A stretch of 64,000 nt of DNA from an uncultured Oscillospiraceae bacterium (GCA_910579775.1 CAJTUE010000006.1:62001-126000); one strand, 5' to 3'; positions 18,062 through 28,109 are shown, numbered from the stretch's first letter. Notes: generated from the letters alone by a model not told the origin. Numbers and translations: made by a program.

Positions 18062-18922
18062 TCACGCCCGGGTCATATCCCGGTGGTTCTCGCTGGCGTT
18101 ATAGCCCTTCTGACGGATGAAGTCCGCCAGGGACCGGGTGATGGCCACCGAGCGGTGCTGGCCCCCGGTACAGCCGATGGCGATGACCAGCGCGCTCTTG
18201 CCCTCCTCCACATAGAGGGGGAGAAGAAAGCTCATCAGGTCCTCCAGGTGCTTGACCAGGTCGGCGGTCTGCTGATAGCCCCAGAGGAAATCCCGCACCC
18301 CCGCGTCCAGCCCCGTCTGGCGGCGCAGCTCAGCGATGTAAAAGGGATTGGGAAGACAACGCACGTCAAAAACCAAGTCGGCCTCAATGGGAACACCGTA
18401 TTTGAAGCCAAAGGAGACCACCGAAACACTCATCTCCGGTCCCTGGCCGGGGGTGCCGAAGAGCCGAAGCACCTCTCCATGCAGCTTGGCGGTGGAGAGG
18501 GCGGTGGTGTCGATGATGTACTCGGCCCGCTTGCGCACCGGCGCCATGGCCGCGCGCTCCAGCTCCGCCGCCTGCACCAGAGTGCGGCCGTCCTTGGCCA
18601 GGGGGTGGCCGCGGCGGGTCTCCTTGTAGCGCTTGATGATGGTCTCGGTGGACGCCTCCACGAACACGATCTTGTGCCCGCACTTCATGGCCTCCAGCTG
18701 CTCCAGGGCGAAAAACAGCCCGTCAAAGGTCTGTCCCCCCCGGATGTCGGTGACCAGGGCCACCCGGTCATATTTCCCCGGGCTGGCCATGCACAGCTCC
18801 GCCAGCGGGGGGATCAGCTGGGCGGGGAGGTTGTCGACACAGTAGAATCCCATATCCTCCAAAAAGGAGGCCACCTTGCTTTTCCCCGCCCCTGAAAGGC
18901 CGGATACGATGATAAATTCCAT
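18062..18922 (-). CDS. rapZ: RapZ/YvcJ nucleotide-binding protein
   Basis: A 286-residue P-loop protein of the RapZ family. Walker A is GLSGAGKS at residues 8-15; DNLP follows at about 35, and the C-terminal domain carries GCTGGQHRSV, the conserved phosphate-sensing block. In E. coli it adapts glmZ decay; in Firmicutes (YvcJ) it affects competence and cell-wall metabolism. The ATG at 18922 starts the conserved MEFIIVSG; upstream TTG and GTG codons are less likely. It lies 13 bases after murB. Confidence 0.95.
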   Translation of the reverse strand: MEFIIVSGLSGAGKSKVASFLEDMGFYCVDNLPAQLIPPLAELCMASPGKYDRVALVTDIRGGQTFDGLFFALEQLEAMKCGHKIVFVEASTETIIKRYKETRRGHPLAKDGRTLVQAAELERAAMAPVRKRAEYIIDTTALSTAKLHGEVLRLFGTPGQGPEMSVSVVSFGFKYGVPIEADLVFDVRCLPNPFYIAELRRQTGLDAGVRDFLWGYQQTADLVKHLEDLMSFLLPLYVEEGKSALVIAIGCTGGQHRSVAITRSLADFIRQKGYNASENHRDMTRA

Positions 18923-18935
18923 TCGCTCCACCAAC

Positions 18936-19835
18936 CTAATCTAAAATTTCCACTTCCGGCTCCAGGGTGACCCCCGTTTGGGCCGCCACCCTCCGCCTGA
19001 CCTCATCCATCACCGCCAGCACATCGGCGGCGGTGGCGTTGTCCACGTTGACCACAAAGCCCGCGTGCTTCTCAGAGACCTGGGCTCCGCCGATCCGCAG
19101 CCCCTTCAGCGCGCACTGGTCGATGAGGGCGGCGGCAAAGTGTCCCTCCGGCCGCTTGAAGGTCGAGCCCGCGCTGGGGTATTCCAGAGGCTGCTTCTCC
19201 CGCCGCCGCCGGGCCAGCTCCGCCATGACGGCTTGGATCTCCTCCCGGTCCCCCGGCTCCAGGCCAAAGCACACCGCCGTCACCAGCAGATGCTCTTCAC
19301 AAAACAGGCTGTGGCGGTAAGAAAAGCGGCATTCCTCCCTGGACAAGCGGCGCTTCTCCCCGGTCTCGGCGAGAGCTTCCACCCAGCGGACCGCTCCGCT
19401 CAGCTCGCCGCCGTAGGCACCCGCGTTCATCCGCGTGCCGCCGCCCACACTTCCGGGGATCCCCTGGGCAAACTCCAGACCGGTCAACGCGTTTTGCGCG
19501 GCGACATTAGCCAACCGCGCCAGGGACACGCCGCTTCCGGCAACGATCGCTCCGTTCTCCCCTAAGGTCAGGTTGTCCAGCCCGGCGGTGGACACCACCA
19601 CGCCGTCAAAGCCGTCGTCCGCAGCCAAAACATTGGAGCCGTTTCCCAAAAAGAAGGGCTTAATACCGGCCTCGTGACAGCGCCGCAGGATCTCCGCCGC
19701 CTCCGCCTCGTCCTTGGGACGCAAAAACCAACGGGCGGGGCCGCCGACGCGGAAGGTGGTGTGGGCGCGCAGAGGCTCCCGCTCCAGCAGCTCCAGCTCC
19801 GGCATGACCTCCCGCCAGCTCACGTTTCCGCTCAT
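18936..19835 (-). CDS. murB: UDP-N-acetylenolpyruvoylglucosamine reductase
   Basis: FAD- and NADPH-dependent reductase that completes UDP-MurNAc in peptidoglycan synthesis; 299 residues. The FAD-binding stretch shows HTTFRVGGPARWF and GNGSNVLAADDGFDGVV, the second domain has GIPGSVGGGTRMNAGAYGGE, and the catalytic end has PSAGSTFKRPEGHFAAALID. The compact C-terminus indicates the short (type II) form usual in Firmicutes. It is the first gene of the murB-rapZ-yvcK-whiA run, with GGAGGCGGGG before the ATG and a -10 box at 19866-19871. Confidence 0.96.
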   Translation of the reverse strand: MSGNVSWREVMPELELLEREPLRAHTTFRVGGPARWFLRPKDEAEAAEILRRCHEAGIKPFFLGNGSNVLAADDGFDGVVVSTAGLDNLTLGENGAIVAGSGVSLARLANVAAQNALTGLEFAQGIPGSVGGGTRMNAGAYGGELSGAVRWVEALAETGEKRRLSREECRFSYRHSLFCEEHLLVTAVCFGLEPGDREEIQAVMAELARRRREKQPLEYPSAGSTFKRPEGHFAAALIDQCALKGLRIGGAQVSEKHAGFVVNVDNATAADVLAVMDEVRRRVAAQTGVTLEPEVEILD

Positions 19836-19865
19836 GTCCCCGCCTCCCTAAAAATCATTACACAT

Positions 19866-19871
19866 ATTATA
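19866..19871 (-). promoter_or_regulatory. Probable -10 box of murB operon
   Basis: TATAAT on the minus strand in an AT-rich stretch 31 bases before the murB start. No good -35 hexamer is visible at 16-18 bases, so the promoter call rests on the -10 alone. Confidence 0.5.
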
Positions 19872-20001
19872 ACAAATTCCCCGCCCAAATAGAATACCCG
19901 GCAGACAATTTGTGGGGCAACTCACGAAGAGCGCCCGCCGGACACATAACCGCGCCGAGGCTGGACATACTAGCTCTGCCCGATAAAGAGGAGGAGAAGG
20001 T

Positions 20002-20226
20002 ATGCTCATTGATAAGATCGCCCTGTTTCTCGCCATCGTCGGCGGGCTCAACTGGGGCAGTGTGGGACTGTTCAAGGTGGACCTCGTGGCTTATCTCTGC
20101 GGCGGCGCGGCCACTCCCCTGGCCCGGATCATCTACGTGGTGGTCGGCCTGGCGGCTCTGTGGTGCGTGACCCTGCTCTTTCGCGACACCCAGAGCGAGA
20201 ACCGTCATCACACACAGACAGCCTAA
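20002..20226 (+). CDS. DUF378 small membrane protein
   Basis: A 74-residue protein with two hydrophobic segments (about 5-20 and 36-62) around the motif VGGLNWGSVGLF, the hallmark of DUF378 (YuzA-like). Function is unknown. It stands alone, with GGAGGAGAAGGT before the ATG and a terminator immediately after, between divergent murB and the convergent kinase operon. The C-terminal polar tail (RDTQSENRHHTQTA) is probably cytoplasmic. Confidence 0.85.
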   Translation: MLIDKIALFLAIVGGLNWGSVGLFKVDLVAYLCGGAATPLARIIYVVVGLAALWCVTLLFRDTQSENRHHTQTA

Positions 20227-20256
20227 ACAAAAAGCCCGCCGTCAGGCGGGTTTTTT
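20227..20256. terminator. Bidirectional terminator, DUF378 gene / histidine kinase
   Basis: Stem CCCGCC/GGCGGG with loop GTCA, flanked by an A run on the left and six T on the right, so it can end transcription from both converging genes. Confidence 0.9.
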
Positions 20257-20262
20257 GCCGTC

Positions 20263-21672
20263 TTAATCCTCTAGGGGCAGGCGGATGGTGACCCGGCAGC
20301 CGCCCCCCTCGGCGTTGGACAGGGTCAGCGTCCCGCCGTGGCGGGTGATGATCTCCTCGCACACCGCCAGCCCGATCCCCGAGCCTCTGGCCTTGGACGA
20401 GCCCTTGTAAAACTTATACTTCACGTGGGGCAGCTCGTCCTCGGGAATGCCGGGGCCGTAGTCCCGGATGGTGATGACCGCCTCCCCGTCCTCCCGGCGA
20501 ATGGCGCTCTCAATGCGCTCCCCCGAGCCGCCGTGCTTGGCGGCGTTGTCCAGGATGTTGCAAAACACCTGGCGCAGCCGCTGTGGGTCAGCCTCGATGG
20601 GGGGGAACTCCTCCTCACAGTCGGTGTGGGTCAGGGTGATGCCCTCCCGGCGGAAGAATTCCCGGTAGGTATACACCGCGTCCTCCAGCTCCGCCTTGAT
20701 GTCCACCGGCTCGATGGACAAAGTGAAGCGGCCGTCCTCGATGCGGGTAAAGTCCAGCAGCTCCTCCACCATGTTGGTGAGCCGCCGCGCCTCGCTGACG
20801 ATGATGGAAAGGCCTTTTTTCATATCCTCCGCTTCTCGCAGCTCGCCCCCCGCCATGGTCTCCGCCCAGCCGTTGATGGCGGTCAGAGGGGTGCGCAGCT
20901 CGTGGGACACCGAGGAGATAAATTCGCTCTTCAGCTTCTCCGCCTGATTGATCTTCATGGACATATCGTTGATGGCGTCGATGAGGTCCCCGATCTCGTC
21001 GTCGGATTTCTTCTCCATCTGGATGCCGTAGCTGCCCCCGGCAATGCGCTGGGCGATGTCGGTGATGCCCGCCACCGGCTCTACGATGGAGCGGACAAAA
21101 TAGAGGTTGGAGAAGTACACAATGGCGATAATAAGGATCCCCACGCCAAAGGCCAACAGCACCACCAGGGCGATCTGACGGTCCACCAGCCGTAGAGAGG
21201 TCACCAGCCTCACCGCTCCCACCACCGTGCCGTCATAAATGATGGGGGATGCTACACACATGATATGCTCCCCGGTGTTGGGATCGTTGCCCGTCCAGGG
21301 CGTGAGGACCTTGTTTTCAATGGCTCCCGCAATGTCCGCGGTACCGGGAGTAGAACCGGCGGTCAATCCATAAGAGGAATATTGGATGCGCCCAAAGGGG
21401 TTGAGGAACTGGATCTCCAGCTTCCCCTTGTCCTCAAACTCTGCCACATAGCTGGCGGCGCGGTTGTTGTATTCCGTCTCGGTGAAGTTGCGAAAGCTCC
21501 GGGTGGCCATGGTGGCCCGGGCCTCCAGGTCAGAGGACATGGTGGAGTAGTAAAAGCTGGACATGGCCAGAGAGAAGGCGGAAACGCCCAGCAGAACGAC
21601 AAACAGCACCACCGCAAGGGAGTTGACCATCCACCGCTGGCGGATGCCCCGCGCGCGCGCGCGTTTTTTCAT
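20263..21672 (-). CDS. Membrane sensor histidine kinase
   Basis: A 469-residue two-component kinase. A first membrane segment at about 16-40, an extracytoplasmic sensor region to about 165, a second segment at about 166-188, then HAMP (about 190-240), HisKA with the phosphorylated His257 in FISSVSHELRTPL, and an HATPase domain with N box RQVFCNILDNAAKHG, G1 DYGPGIP and G2 GSGIGLAV. It resembles WalK/PhoR-type kinases without a PAS domain. It forms an operon with the response regulator (32-base gap) and an upstream lipoprotein that may be part of the sensed system. Signal unknown. Confidence 0.94.
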   Translation of the reverse strand: MKKRARARGIRQRWMVNSLAVVLFVVLLGVSAFSLAMSSFYYSTMSSDLEARATMATRSFRNFTETEYNNRAASYVAEFEDKGKLEIQFLNPFGRIQYSSYGLTAGSTPGTADIAGAIENKVLTPWTGNDPNTGEHIMCVASPIIYDGTVVGAVRLVTSLRLVDRQIALVVLLAFGVGILIIAIVYFSNLYFVRSIVEPVAGITDIAQRIAGGSYGIQMEKKSDDEIGDLIDAINDMSMKINQAEKLKSEFISSVSHELRTPLTAINGWAETMAGGELREAEDMKKGLSIIVSEARRLTNMVEELLDFTRIEDGRFTLSIEPVDIKAELEDAVYTYREFFRREGITLTHTDCEEEFPPIEADPQRLRQVFCNILDNAAKHGGSGERIESAIRREDGEAVITIRDYGPGIPEDELPHVKYKFYKGSSKARGSGIGLAVCEEIITRHGGTLTLSNAEGGGCRVTIRLPLED

Positions 21673-21704
21673 ATTGTCGCCCCCCTTCTTCTATGCTTCT
21701 TCGC

Positions 21705-22400
21705 TTAGAACCCCCACTTATACCCATATCCCCAAACCGTCGTAATAAATTTAGGGGTCTGGGGGTCGTCCTCGATCTTCAAGCGCAGGCGGCGGATGTT
21801 CACATCCACGATCTTCAGCTCGCCGTAATACTTCTCTCCCCACACCGAGCTCAGGATCTCTTCCCGGGAAAGGGCCTTGCCCGGATTGTCCAAAAAGAGC
21901 TTCATGATGGAATATTCCACCTGGGTGACCTTGACCCGCTGGCCGTTTTTCTCCAGGGTCCGGTTGCGGGTGTTGAGTAGGAAGGGAGGATATTGGATCA
22001 CGGCGTCGTCCACCACCGGCTCCTCCCCGTCTCCAATGCGGCGGTAGATGGCGTCTACCCGGGCGGTGAGCTCGGCGGGAGAAAAGGGCTTGGTCACGTA
22101 GTCGTCCGCGCCGGTCATCAGGCCGGTGACCTTATCCATCTCCTGGGTGCGGGCGGTGAGCATGATGATGCCGACGCGGGAGTTGGAGGCGCGGATGCGG
22201 CGGCAGACCTCAAAGCCGTCCATGTCGTCGGGCAGCATGATATCCAACAGGGCGACCTTGATGTCCGGGTTGCGGCGCAGCTGCTCCAACGCCTCCGCGC
22301 CGGTGCCCGCCTCAATGGTCTCATAGCCCGCCCGCTTCAGGTTGATGACCACAAAGCTGCGGATATTGGCCTCGTCCTCCAATACCAAAACCTTTTTCAT
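21705..22400 (-). CDS. OmpR/PhoB-family response regulator
   Basis: A 231-residue regulator with a receiver domain (acidic pocket E8-D9, phosphorylated Asp53 in LLDIMLPDD, switch Thr in MLTARTQ, Lys in VTKPFSP) and a C-terminal winged-helix (ILSSVWGEKYYGELKIVDVNIRRLRLKI, ending TTVWGYGYKW). It is the cognate partner of the kinase gene immediately downstream. Target genes cannot be read. Confidence 0.95.
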   Translation of the reverse strand: MKKVLVLEDEANIRSFVVINLKRAGYETIEAGTGAEALEQLRRNPDIKVALLDIMLPDDMDGFEVCRRIRASNSRVGIIMLTARTQEMDKVTGLMTGADDYVTKPFSPAELTARVDAIYRRIGDGEEPVVDDAVIQYPPFLLNTRNRTLEKNGQRVKVTQVEYSIMKLFLDNPGKALSREEILSSVWGEKYYGELKIVDVNIRRLRLKIEDDPQTPKFITTVWGYGYKWGF

Positions 22401-22427
22401 GGGAAACCCTCCTTTCCTCGGGAGATA

Positions 22428-23786
22428 TCAGTTTTCAGTGGACCATTCCGTGCGAATGAGGTAGAACCGCTGTTGGAGCTCTTCCTCGGTCAGGCCCGTG
22501 TCCCAGACCTCGGGGAACAGCTCATAGGCATAGGTAGCCGTGGTGTTGCTGAGCAGGACCTGGCGGCCGCCGATGGAGGAGCGGCTCTGCTGGTTGGTGC
22601 CCGTGAGCTTGTAGAGGATCATAAAGGGCCGCGCCGCCTTTCCCTCCCCCTCATAGAGGGAGAAGAGGACCGCCCGCTCGTCGGCAGTGGTGGAGTCCTT
22701 GCGGGAGATGGTCAGCCGCCCCAGCCACTCCTCCGGGATGTTAAAATACCAGCCGTCGGTGATGGTGTGATAGGTGGTCATCACCGTGTGGGGCTTCCCC
22801 CTCCCGTTAAACTGCCGCCAATCCATCAGCCAAAAGTCGTCCGTCGCCCCCATGGCCCGGGGGACCTGCACCGGATAGGGGATCTCCATCACGCCGTCCC
22901 GGTCAATGTCGGTGCCGTTGACCGCCGTATAGCTGCGGATGGTCTCCTCGCTTCGCAGGGTGTCGTTGTTCAGCGTCACGTTGGTAAACTGCCCGTCCCG
23001 ACAGGCCAGGATGTCCACCACCTGATCGCTGCTCTCAGGGAAGCCGGAGGTGACAAAAATGGCCGGAGTCATGTCCGTCAGGTTGCCGTTTCTCAGCAGA
23101 CGGATCTCGTTGATCCCCGCCGTGAGCAGCGCGGTGGTCTTCAGCTCCAGCGCCGCGCCATCATAGTCGTAGAAGTCGGCCCGGTTGATCCCGTCCTCCC
23201 CCGTTTGCAAGGTGAGGGCGATCAGCTCCTTGGCACCGTCACTGTCCAGATCGGCCAGGCGAAAGCGGGTGTAGCTGTCCACCCACAACAACTCGATGCC
23301 CTCTACGTCATAAAGGCTGTAGACCCCCAGGGCGTGGTCGGTGGCGGAGATCTGCCAGGAGACCACCACCTCCTTGTCCTCGGAGCCGCCTACATTTTCG
23401 TAGGCCACCGAGCCGATGGCGCTGCCCACCCCCTCGATGACGCAGCTTTGCTCATAGGTGTCGTCCTCCCGCAGACGGAACACATAGATCTTCAGCGGCC
23501 GCTCCGCCCCCGAAACCCGGAAAAAGGCCACGGCGGACTCCTGCATCCCGTCGCCGTCCAGGTCCTGGAGCTGGACGGTCTGGGTGTTGGACCCCGACTG
23601 GGGCGCGATGGACTCCCCGCCGATGGCGGAACGGATCTCGCTGATGATGGCGTTGAGGTTGCGGTAGTCCTCCGGCGGCTCGGGGAGGGCAAACATATTG
23701 CCGGACTCCCGGCCCATGCAGCCGGTCAGCCCCAGCAAAACAGCGGCCAGCAGTAGTGCGCAGATCCCGCGGCGGCATTTTTTCAC
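22428..23786 (-). CDS. Lipoprotein with FG-GAP/VCBS-like calcium-binding repeat, TCS-associated
   Basis: A 452-residue exported lipoprotein of unknown function. The GTG at 23786, with GGGGAGGAC seven bases before it, starts a signal peptide that ends in LTGC (lipidated Cys about residue 23). Repeated aspartate-rich turns (DLDGDGMQES, DLDSDGAKE, DIDRDGVMEIPYP) suggest a beta-propeller of FG-GAP type with calcium-binding loops. It lies directly upstream of the response regulator and kinase on the same strand with a 27-base gap, so it is probably the first gene of that operon and may act in sensing at the membrane; this is inference from position. Confidence 0.8.
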   Translation of the reverse strand: MKKCRRGICALLLAAVLLGLTGCMGRESGNMFALPEPPEDYRNLNAIISEIRSAIGGESIAPQSGSNTQTVQLQDLDGDGMQESAVAFFRVSGAERPLKIYVFRLREDDTYEQSCVIEGVGSAIGSVAYENVGGSEDKEVVVSWQISATDHALGVYSLYDVEGIELLWVDSYTRFRLADLDSDGAKELIALTLQTGEDGINRADFYDYDGAALELKTTALLTAGINEIRLLRNGNLTDMTPAIFVTSGFPESSDQVVDILACRDGQFTNVTLNNDTLRSEETIRSYTAVNGTDIDRDGVMEIPYPVQVPRAMGATDDFWLMDWRQFNGRGKPHTVMTTYHTITDGWYFNIPEEWLGRLTISRKDSTTADERAVLFSLYEGEGKAARPFMILYKLTGTNQQSRSSIGGRQVLLSNTTATYAYELFPEVWDTGLTEEELQQRFYLIRTEWSTEN

Positions 23787-23829
23787 GGCTTGTCCTCCCC
23801 TTTCCTGTGCGTTGAATACAGTTATAGTT

Positions 23830-23858
23830 ATTATAGCAGTTGCAAACAAAAAAAACAA
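23830..23858 (-). promoter_or_regulatory. Promoter of lipoprotein-TCS operon
   Basis: Minus-strand TTGTTT (23853-23858) and TATAAT (23830-23835) with a 17-base spacer. The -35 box lies within the etfA terminator hairpin. Confidence 0.75.
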
Positions 23859-23889
23859 GGGATGAGTCAGGCTCATCCCTTGTTTTTTC
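23849..23889 (-). terminator. Terminator of the butyrate operon
   Basis: Inverted repeat AACAAGGGATGAG / CTCATCCCTTGTT, short loop, with long A and T runs on both sides, just beyond the etfA stop. It overlaps the -35 region of the next operon. Confidence 0.9.
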
Positions 23890-23902
23890 CCAACGTATTT
23901 TC

Positions 23903-25006
23903 TTATTTCGCCGCCTTGTTGGCACGGATGGCCTCAATGAGGGCGGGAGCGACCTTGAAGAGGTCGCCGGTAATGCCGTAGGTAGCGCACTCAAAGATAG
24001 GCGCCGAGGCGTTCTTGTTCACGGCGATGATGCACTCGGAGTCCTGCATACCGGCCCGGTGCTGGATGGCGCCGGAGATACCCAGAGCCACATAGATGCG
24101 GGGATGTACGGTCTTGCCGGTCTGGCCCACTTGGTGGTCCACACTGATCCAGTCAGCGTCTACGCAAGCGCGGGACGCGCCCACCACACCGCCCAGCACG
24201 TCGGCCAGCTCCTGGGCCAGGGCGATCCCCTTCTGGGGGTCCTTGCTGATGCCGCGGCCCACGGCCACCACCACGTCGGCGCCGATCAGGTCCACCATCT
24301 TCTTGGCGGCCTTCTCGATCTTGACGACGTCCACATGGATGTCGCTCTTGTCCAGCTTCACGTCCACCTTCTCCAGCACGGTCTTGGCGGCCCCGGCCTC
24401 ATCAAAGGCCTGGGTCTGCATCACGCCGGGACGGACGGTGGACATCTGGGGACGGAAGCGGGGGCAGATGATGGTGGCCATCAGGTGGCCGCCAAAGGCG
24501 GGACGGGTCATCTTCAGGTTAGTGTTCTCCTCAAACGCGGTGTTGTCCACGTCGATGGTAGAGGTGGAGCGAAGGAAATCCTTATACTTCTCCACGTCCA
24601 CATCCAGGTGGGTACAGTCGGCGGTCAAACCGGTATGGAGCCGGGCCGCGCAGCGGGGGCCCAGGTCACGGCCGATATTGGTGGCGCCGATGAGGAAGAT
24701 CTCCGGCTTCTTATCCTCGATGAGGTCGCACAGCACCTTGGCGTAGCCATCGGTGGTGTAGTCCTTCAGCAGGGGGTGGTCACAGACATAGACCTTGTCC
24801 GCGCCGTAGCCGCCCAGAGCCTTCATGTACTCCTCCTTGACGCCGCTGCCCAGCACCACGCCGGCCAGCTCCACACCCAGGTCGTTGGCCAGCTTGCGCC
24901 CCTCGCTGAGGAGCTGGTAGCTGGTAGACATGATCACGCCGTCGCGCTGCTCACAAAATACCCAAACGCCCTTGAAGGCGGCGGTATCACTGCTGTTATA
25001 AGCCAT
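23903..25006 (-). CDS. etfA: Electron transfer flavoprotein alpha subunit
   Basis: A 367-residue EtfA that, with EtfB, couples butyryl-CoA dehydrogenase to NADH and ferredoxin. The N-terminal nucleotide-binding-like domain starts KGVWVFCEQRDG; the C-terminal FAD domain has the diagnostic GQTGKTVHPRIYVALGISGAIQH and IIAVNKNASAPIF. In clostridial butyrate producers this complex carries out flavin-based electron bifurcation; I infer that here from the operon. It is the last gene of crt-hbd-bcd-etfB-etfA, 18 bases after etfB. Confidence 0.95.
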   Translation of the reverse strand: MAYNSSDTAAFKGVWVFCEQRDGVIMSTSYQLLSEGRKLANDLGVELAGVVLGSGVKEEYMKALGGYGADKVYVCDHPLLKDYTTDGYAKVLCDLIEDKKPEIFLIGATNIGRDLGPRCAARLHTGLTADCTHLDVDVEKYKDFLRSTSTIDVDNTAFEENTNLKMTRPAFGGHLMATIICPRFRPQMSTVRPGVMQTQAFDEAGAAKTVLEKVDVKLDKSDIHVDVVKIEKAAKKMVDLIGADVVVAVGRGISKDPQKGIALAQELADVLGGVVGASRACVDADWISVDHQVGQTGKTVHPRIYVALGISGAIQHRAGMQDSECIIAVNKNASAPIFECATYGITGDLFKVAPALIEAIRANKAAK

Positions 25007-25024
25007 ATCTCGTCACTCCTTCCC

Positions 25025-25825
25025 TTAAATCAGGTGCTTGGCGTCCAGCAGCTTCACCAGCTCTTCGCAGGTGGCCTTGCCGTCGCCTTCCAGCATCTGG
25101 CCCGCGCCCTTCACCGGGGGAGAGAAGGACTTGTAGACATTGGTGGGAGAGCCCTGGAGTCCAATGGTGTCCACCTCGATGAGGGGATCGTCCTTCAACG
25201 TCTCATAGTTGTAGATCTCCAGGGGCTTCTGATAGCACTCCATCACGCCGCCCACGCTCATGTACCGGGGCAGATTCAGCTCCTTAATGCAGGTCAGCAG
25301 GCAGGGGGTGTTCACCTTCAGCAGCATGAACCCGTCCTCGAGCATCCGCTTGACGGTAAGGGTGTTGCCCTCCTTCTTGATGTCCGCCACGTAGCTCACC
25401 TGGGGCAGGTGGAGCTTTTCCGCGATCTGGGGACCCACCTGGGCGGTGTCGCCGTCGATGGCCTGGCGGCCGCAGAACACCACGTCCTCGGGGCCTACGC
25501 CGATCTTGTTGATGGCGGCGGCCAGGATCTGGGAGGTGGCAAAGGTATCAGAGCCGCCGAACTCCCGGGCAGAGACCAGCACGGCCTTGTCCGCACCCAT
25601 GGCCAGAAGCTCCCGGAGCATGGACTCGGCGGGAGGGGGCCCCATGGAGACCACCACCACCTCGCAGCCGGTGGCGTCCTTGAGCTGGAGGGCAGCCTCA
25701 ATGGCGTTCATGTCGTCAGGGTTGGTGATGGTCGCCATTTTGGAACGGTCCATGGTGCCGTCTTCCTTCACGGCCACCACGCCGGAGGTGTCGGGCACCT
25801 GCTTGACACATACGATCGCTTTCAT
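25025..25825 (-). CDS. etfB: Electron transfer flavoprotein beta subunit
   Basis: A 266-residue EtfB. It starts MKAIVCVKQVPDT, the usual N-terminus, and includes EAALQLKD, SMGPPPAESMLRELLAMGADKAVLVS and CGRQAIDGDTAQVGPQIAE, the conserved nucleotide-binding blocks. In the bifurcating complex this subunit binds NADH and the bifurcating FAD near the interface with EtfA. It sits between bcd (16-base gap) and etfA. Confidence 0.95.
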   Translation of the reverse strand: MKAIVCVKQVPDTSGVVAVKEDGTMDRSKMATITNPDDMNAIEAALQLKDATGCEVVVVSMGPPPAESMLRELLAMGADKAVLVSAREFGGSDTFATSQILAAAINKIGVGPEDVVFCGRQAIDGDTAQVGPQIAEKLHLPQVSYVADIKKEGNTLTVKRMLEDGFMLLKVNTPCLLTCIKELNLPRYMSVGGVMECYQKPLEIYNYETLKDDPLIEVDTIGLQGSPTNVYKSFSPPVKGAGQMLEGDGKATCEELVKLLDAKHLI

Positions 25826-25841
25826 ATTCGTCTCGCCCTCC

Positions 25842-26996
<1,155 letters not shown>

Positions 26997-27041
26997 CGAA
27001 TCATGCCCTCCTTAATGATAACGTTTGAAGTAAACGGACGC

Positions 27042-27914
27042 TTACAGCTCGTCCGCAGGGGTCTTGGTGCGGTCCGCGTTGTAGACGTAGAAGCCCTTGC
27101 CGGACTTGACGCCCAGATTGCCGCCCCGGACCATCTTGCGGAGAAGCGGGCAGGCACGGTACTTGCCGTCGCCGGTCTCGTTGTAGAGCACATCCATGAT
27201 AGCCAGGCAGATGTCCAGTCCGATGAAGTCGCCCAGCTCCAGGGGACCCATGGGGTGGTTGGCGCCCAGCTTCATGGCCGCGTCGATGCCCGCAATGTTG
27301 GACACGCCCTCCATCTTGATGAAGGCGGCCTCGTTGATCATGGGGATAAGGATGCGGTTGACCACGAACCCGGCGGCCTCGTTGACCTGCACAGGGGTCT
27401 TGCCCAGCTCCTCGGAGATGGCGGTGATGGCAGAGACGGTCTCGGCGGGGGTATTGGCCCCGGCAATGACCTCAATGAGCTTCATACGGTCGGCGGGGTT
27501 GAAGAAGTGCATCCCGATGAGGGGACGGCTCAAGCCCTTACCGATCTCGGTGATGGACAGGGAGGATGTATTGGAGGCAAAAATGCAATCGGACTTGCAG
27601 AGCTTATCCAGCTCACCGAAGGTGGTCTGCTTCACGCCCATATCCTCAAAGGCTGCCTCCACGATGAGGTCACAGTCTGCGCAGAGGTTTTCCTTCAGGC
27701 CGGGGGTGATGGCGGCGACGATGGCGTCCACCTTGTCCTGCTCCATCTTGCCCTTCTCCACCAGCTTGGCGTAGCCCTTCTCGATCTTGGCCTTGCCGTT
27801 ATCCGCCCACTCCTGCTTGATGTCGCACAGAGCCACAGTCCAGCCGCTCTGGGCAAAGGCCTTGGCAATGCCCTGGCCCATGGTGCCCGCGCCAATCACG
27901 CCTACTTTTTTCAT
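27042..27914 (-). CDS. hbd: 3-hydroxybutyryl-CoA dehydrogenase
   Basis: A 290-residue NAD(P)-dependent enzyme converting acetoacetyl-CoA to 3-hydroxybutyryl-CoA. The Rossmann motif GAGTMGQGIAKAFAQ is at residues 8-22, followed by SNTSSLSITEIG and the catalytic His in IGMHFFNPADRMKLIEVI. The C-terminal dimerisation domain has NHPMGPLELGDFIGLD and ends with SGKGFYVYN. The ATG at 27914 has AGGAGG nine bases upstream. A repeat-rich spacer of about 195 bases separates it from crt. Confidence 0.96.
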   Translation of the reverse strand: MKKVGVIGAGTMGQGIAKAFAQSGWTVALCDIKQEWADNGKAKIEKGYAKLVEKGKMEQDKVDAIVAAITPGLKENLCADCDLIVEAAFEDMGVKQTTFGELDKLCKSDCIFASNTSSLSITEIGKGLSRPLIGMHFFNPADRMKLIEVIAGANTPAETVSAITAISEELGKTPVQVNEAAGFVVNRILIPMINEAAFIKMEGVSNIAGIDAAMKLGANHPMGPLELGDFIGLDICLAIMDVLYNETGDGKYRACPLLRKMVRGGNLGVKSGKGFYVYNADRTKTPADEL

Positions 27915-27963
27915 GTTGTTCGACCTCCTAAAAATATTGATCCCAAATTGGGGGTTAACTGAT

Positions 27964-27990
27964 GTAGGGCGCGGCTTGCCAGACGCGCCG
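27964..27990. repeat. Palindromic repeat, GTAGGGCGCGGC type
   Basis: GTAGGGCGCGGC followed by a short loop and GCGCCG. The same half-element is found at 55971-56007. It lies in the crt-hbd spacer directly upstream of hbd. Confidence 0.65.
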
Positions 27991-28010
27991 ACGTCTACCA
28001 TTCTACGTCC

Positions 28011-28083
28011 CGGGCGGGGCAAGCCCCTCCCCTACACGAGTGATGGTAACGTATTCCTTTGTAGGGGGGGCTTACCCCGCCCG
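28011..28083. repeat. Bipartite GC-rich inverted repeat inside the butyrate operon
   Basis: Two palindromic arms facing each other: 28011-28035 (CGGGCGGGGCAAGCC then CCTCCCCTAC) and 28061-28083 (GTAGGGGGGGCTTAC then CCCGCCCG), spaced by 25 bases. The same architecture occurs at 39656-39730, with an unrelated spacer. It resembles REP/BIME or MITE-like dispersed repeats. Confidence 0.8.
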
Positions 28084-28109
28084 TCGGCCTGCGTGTCTAC
28101 GCCTCGCGC

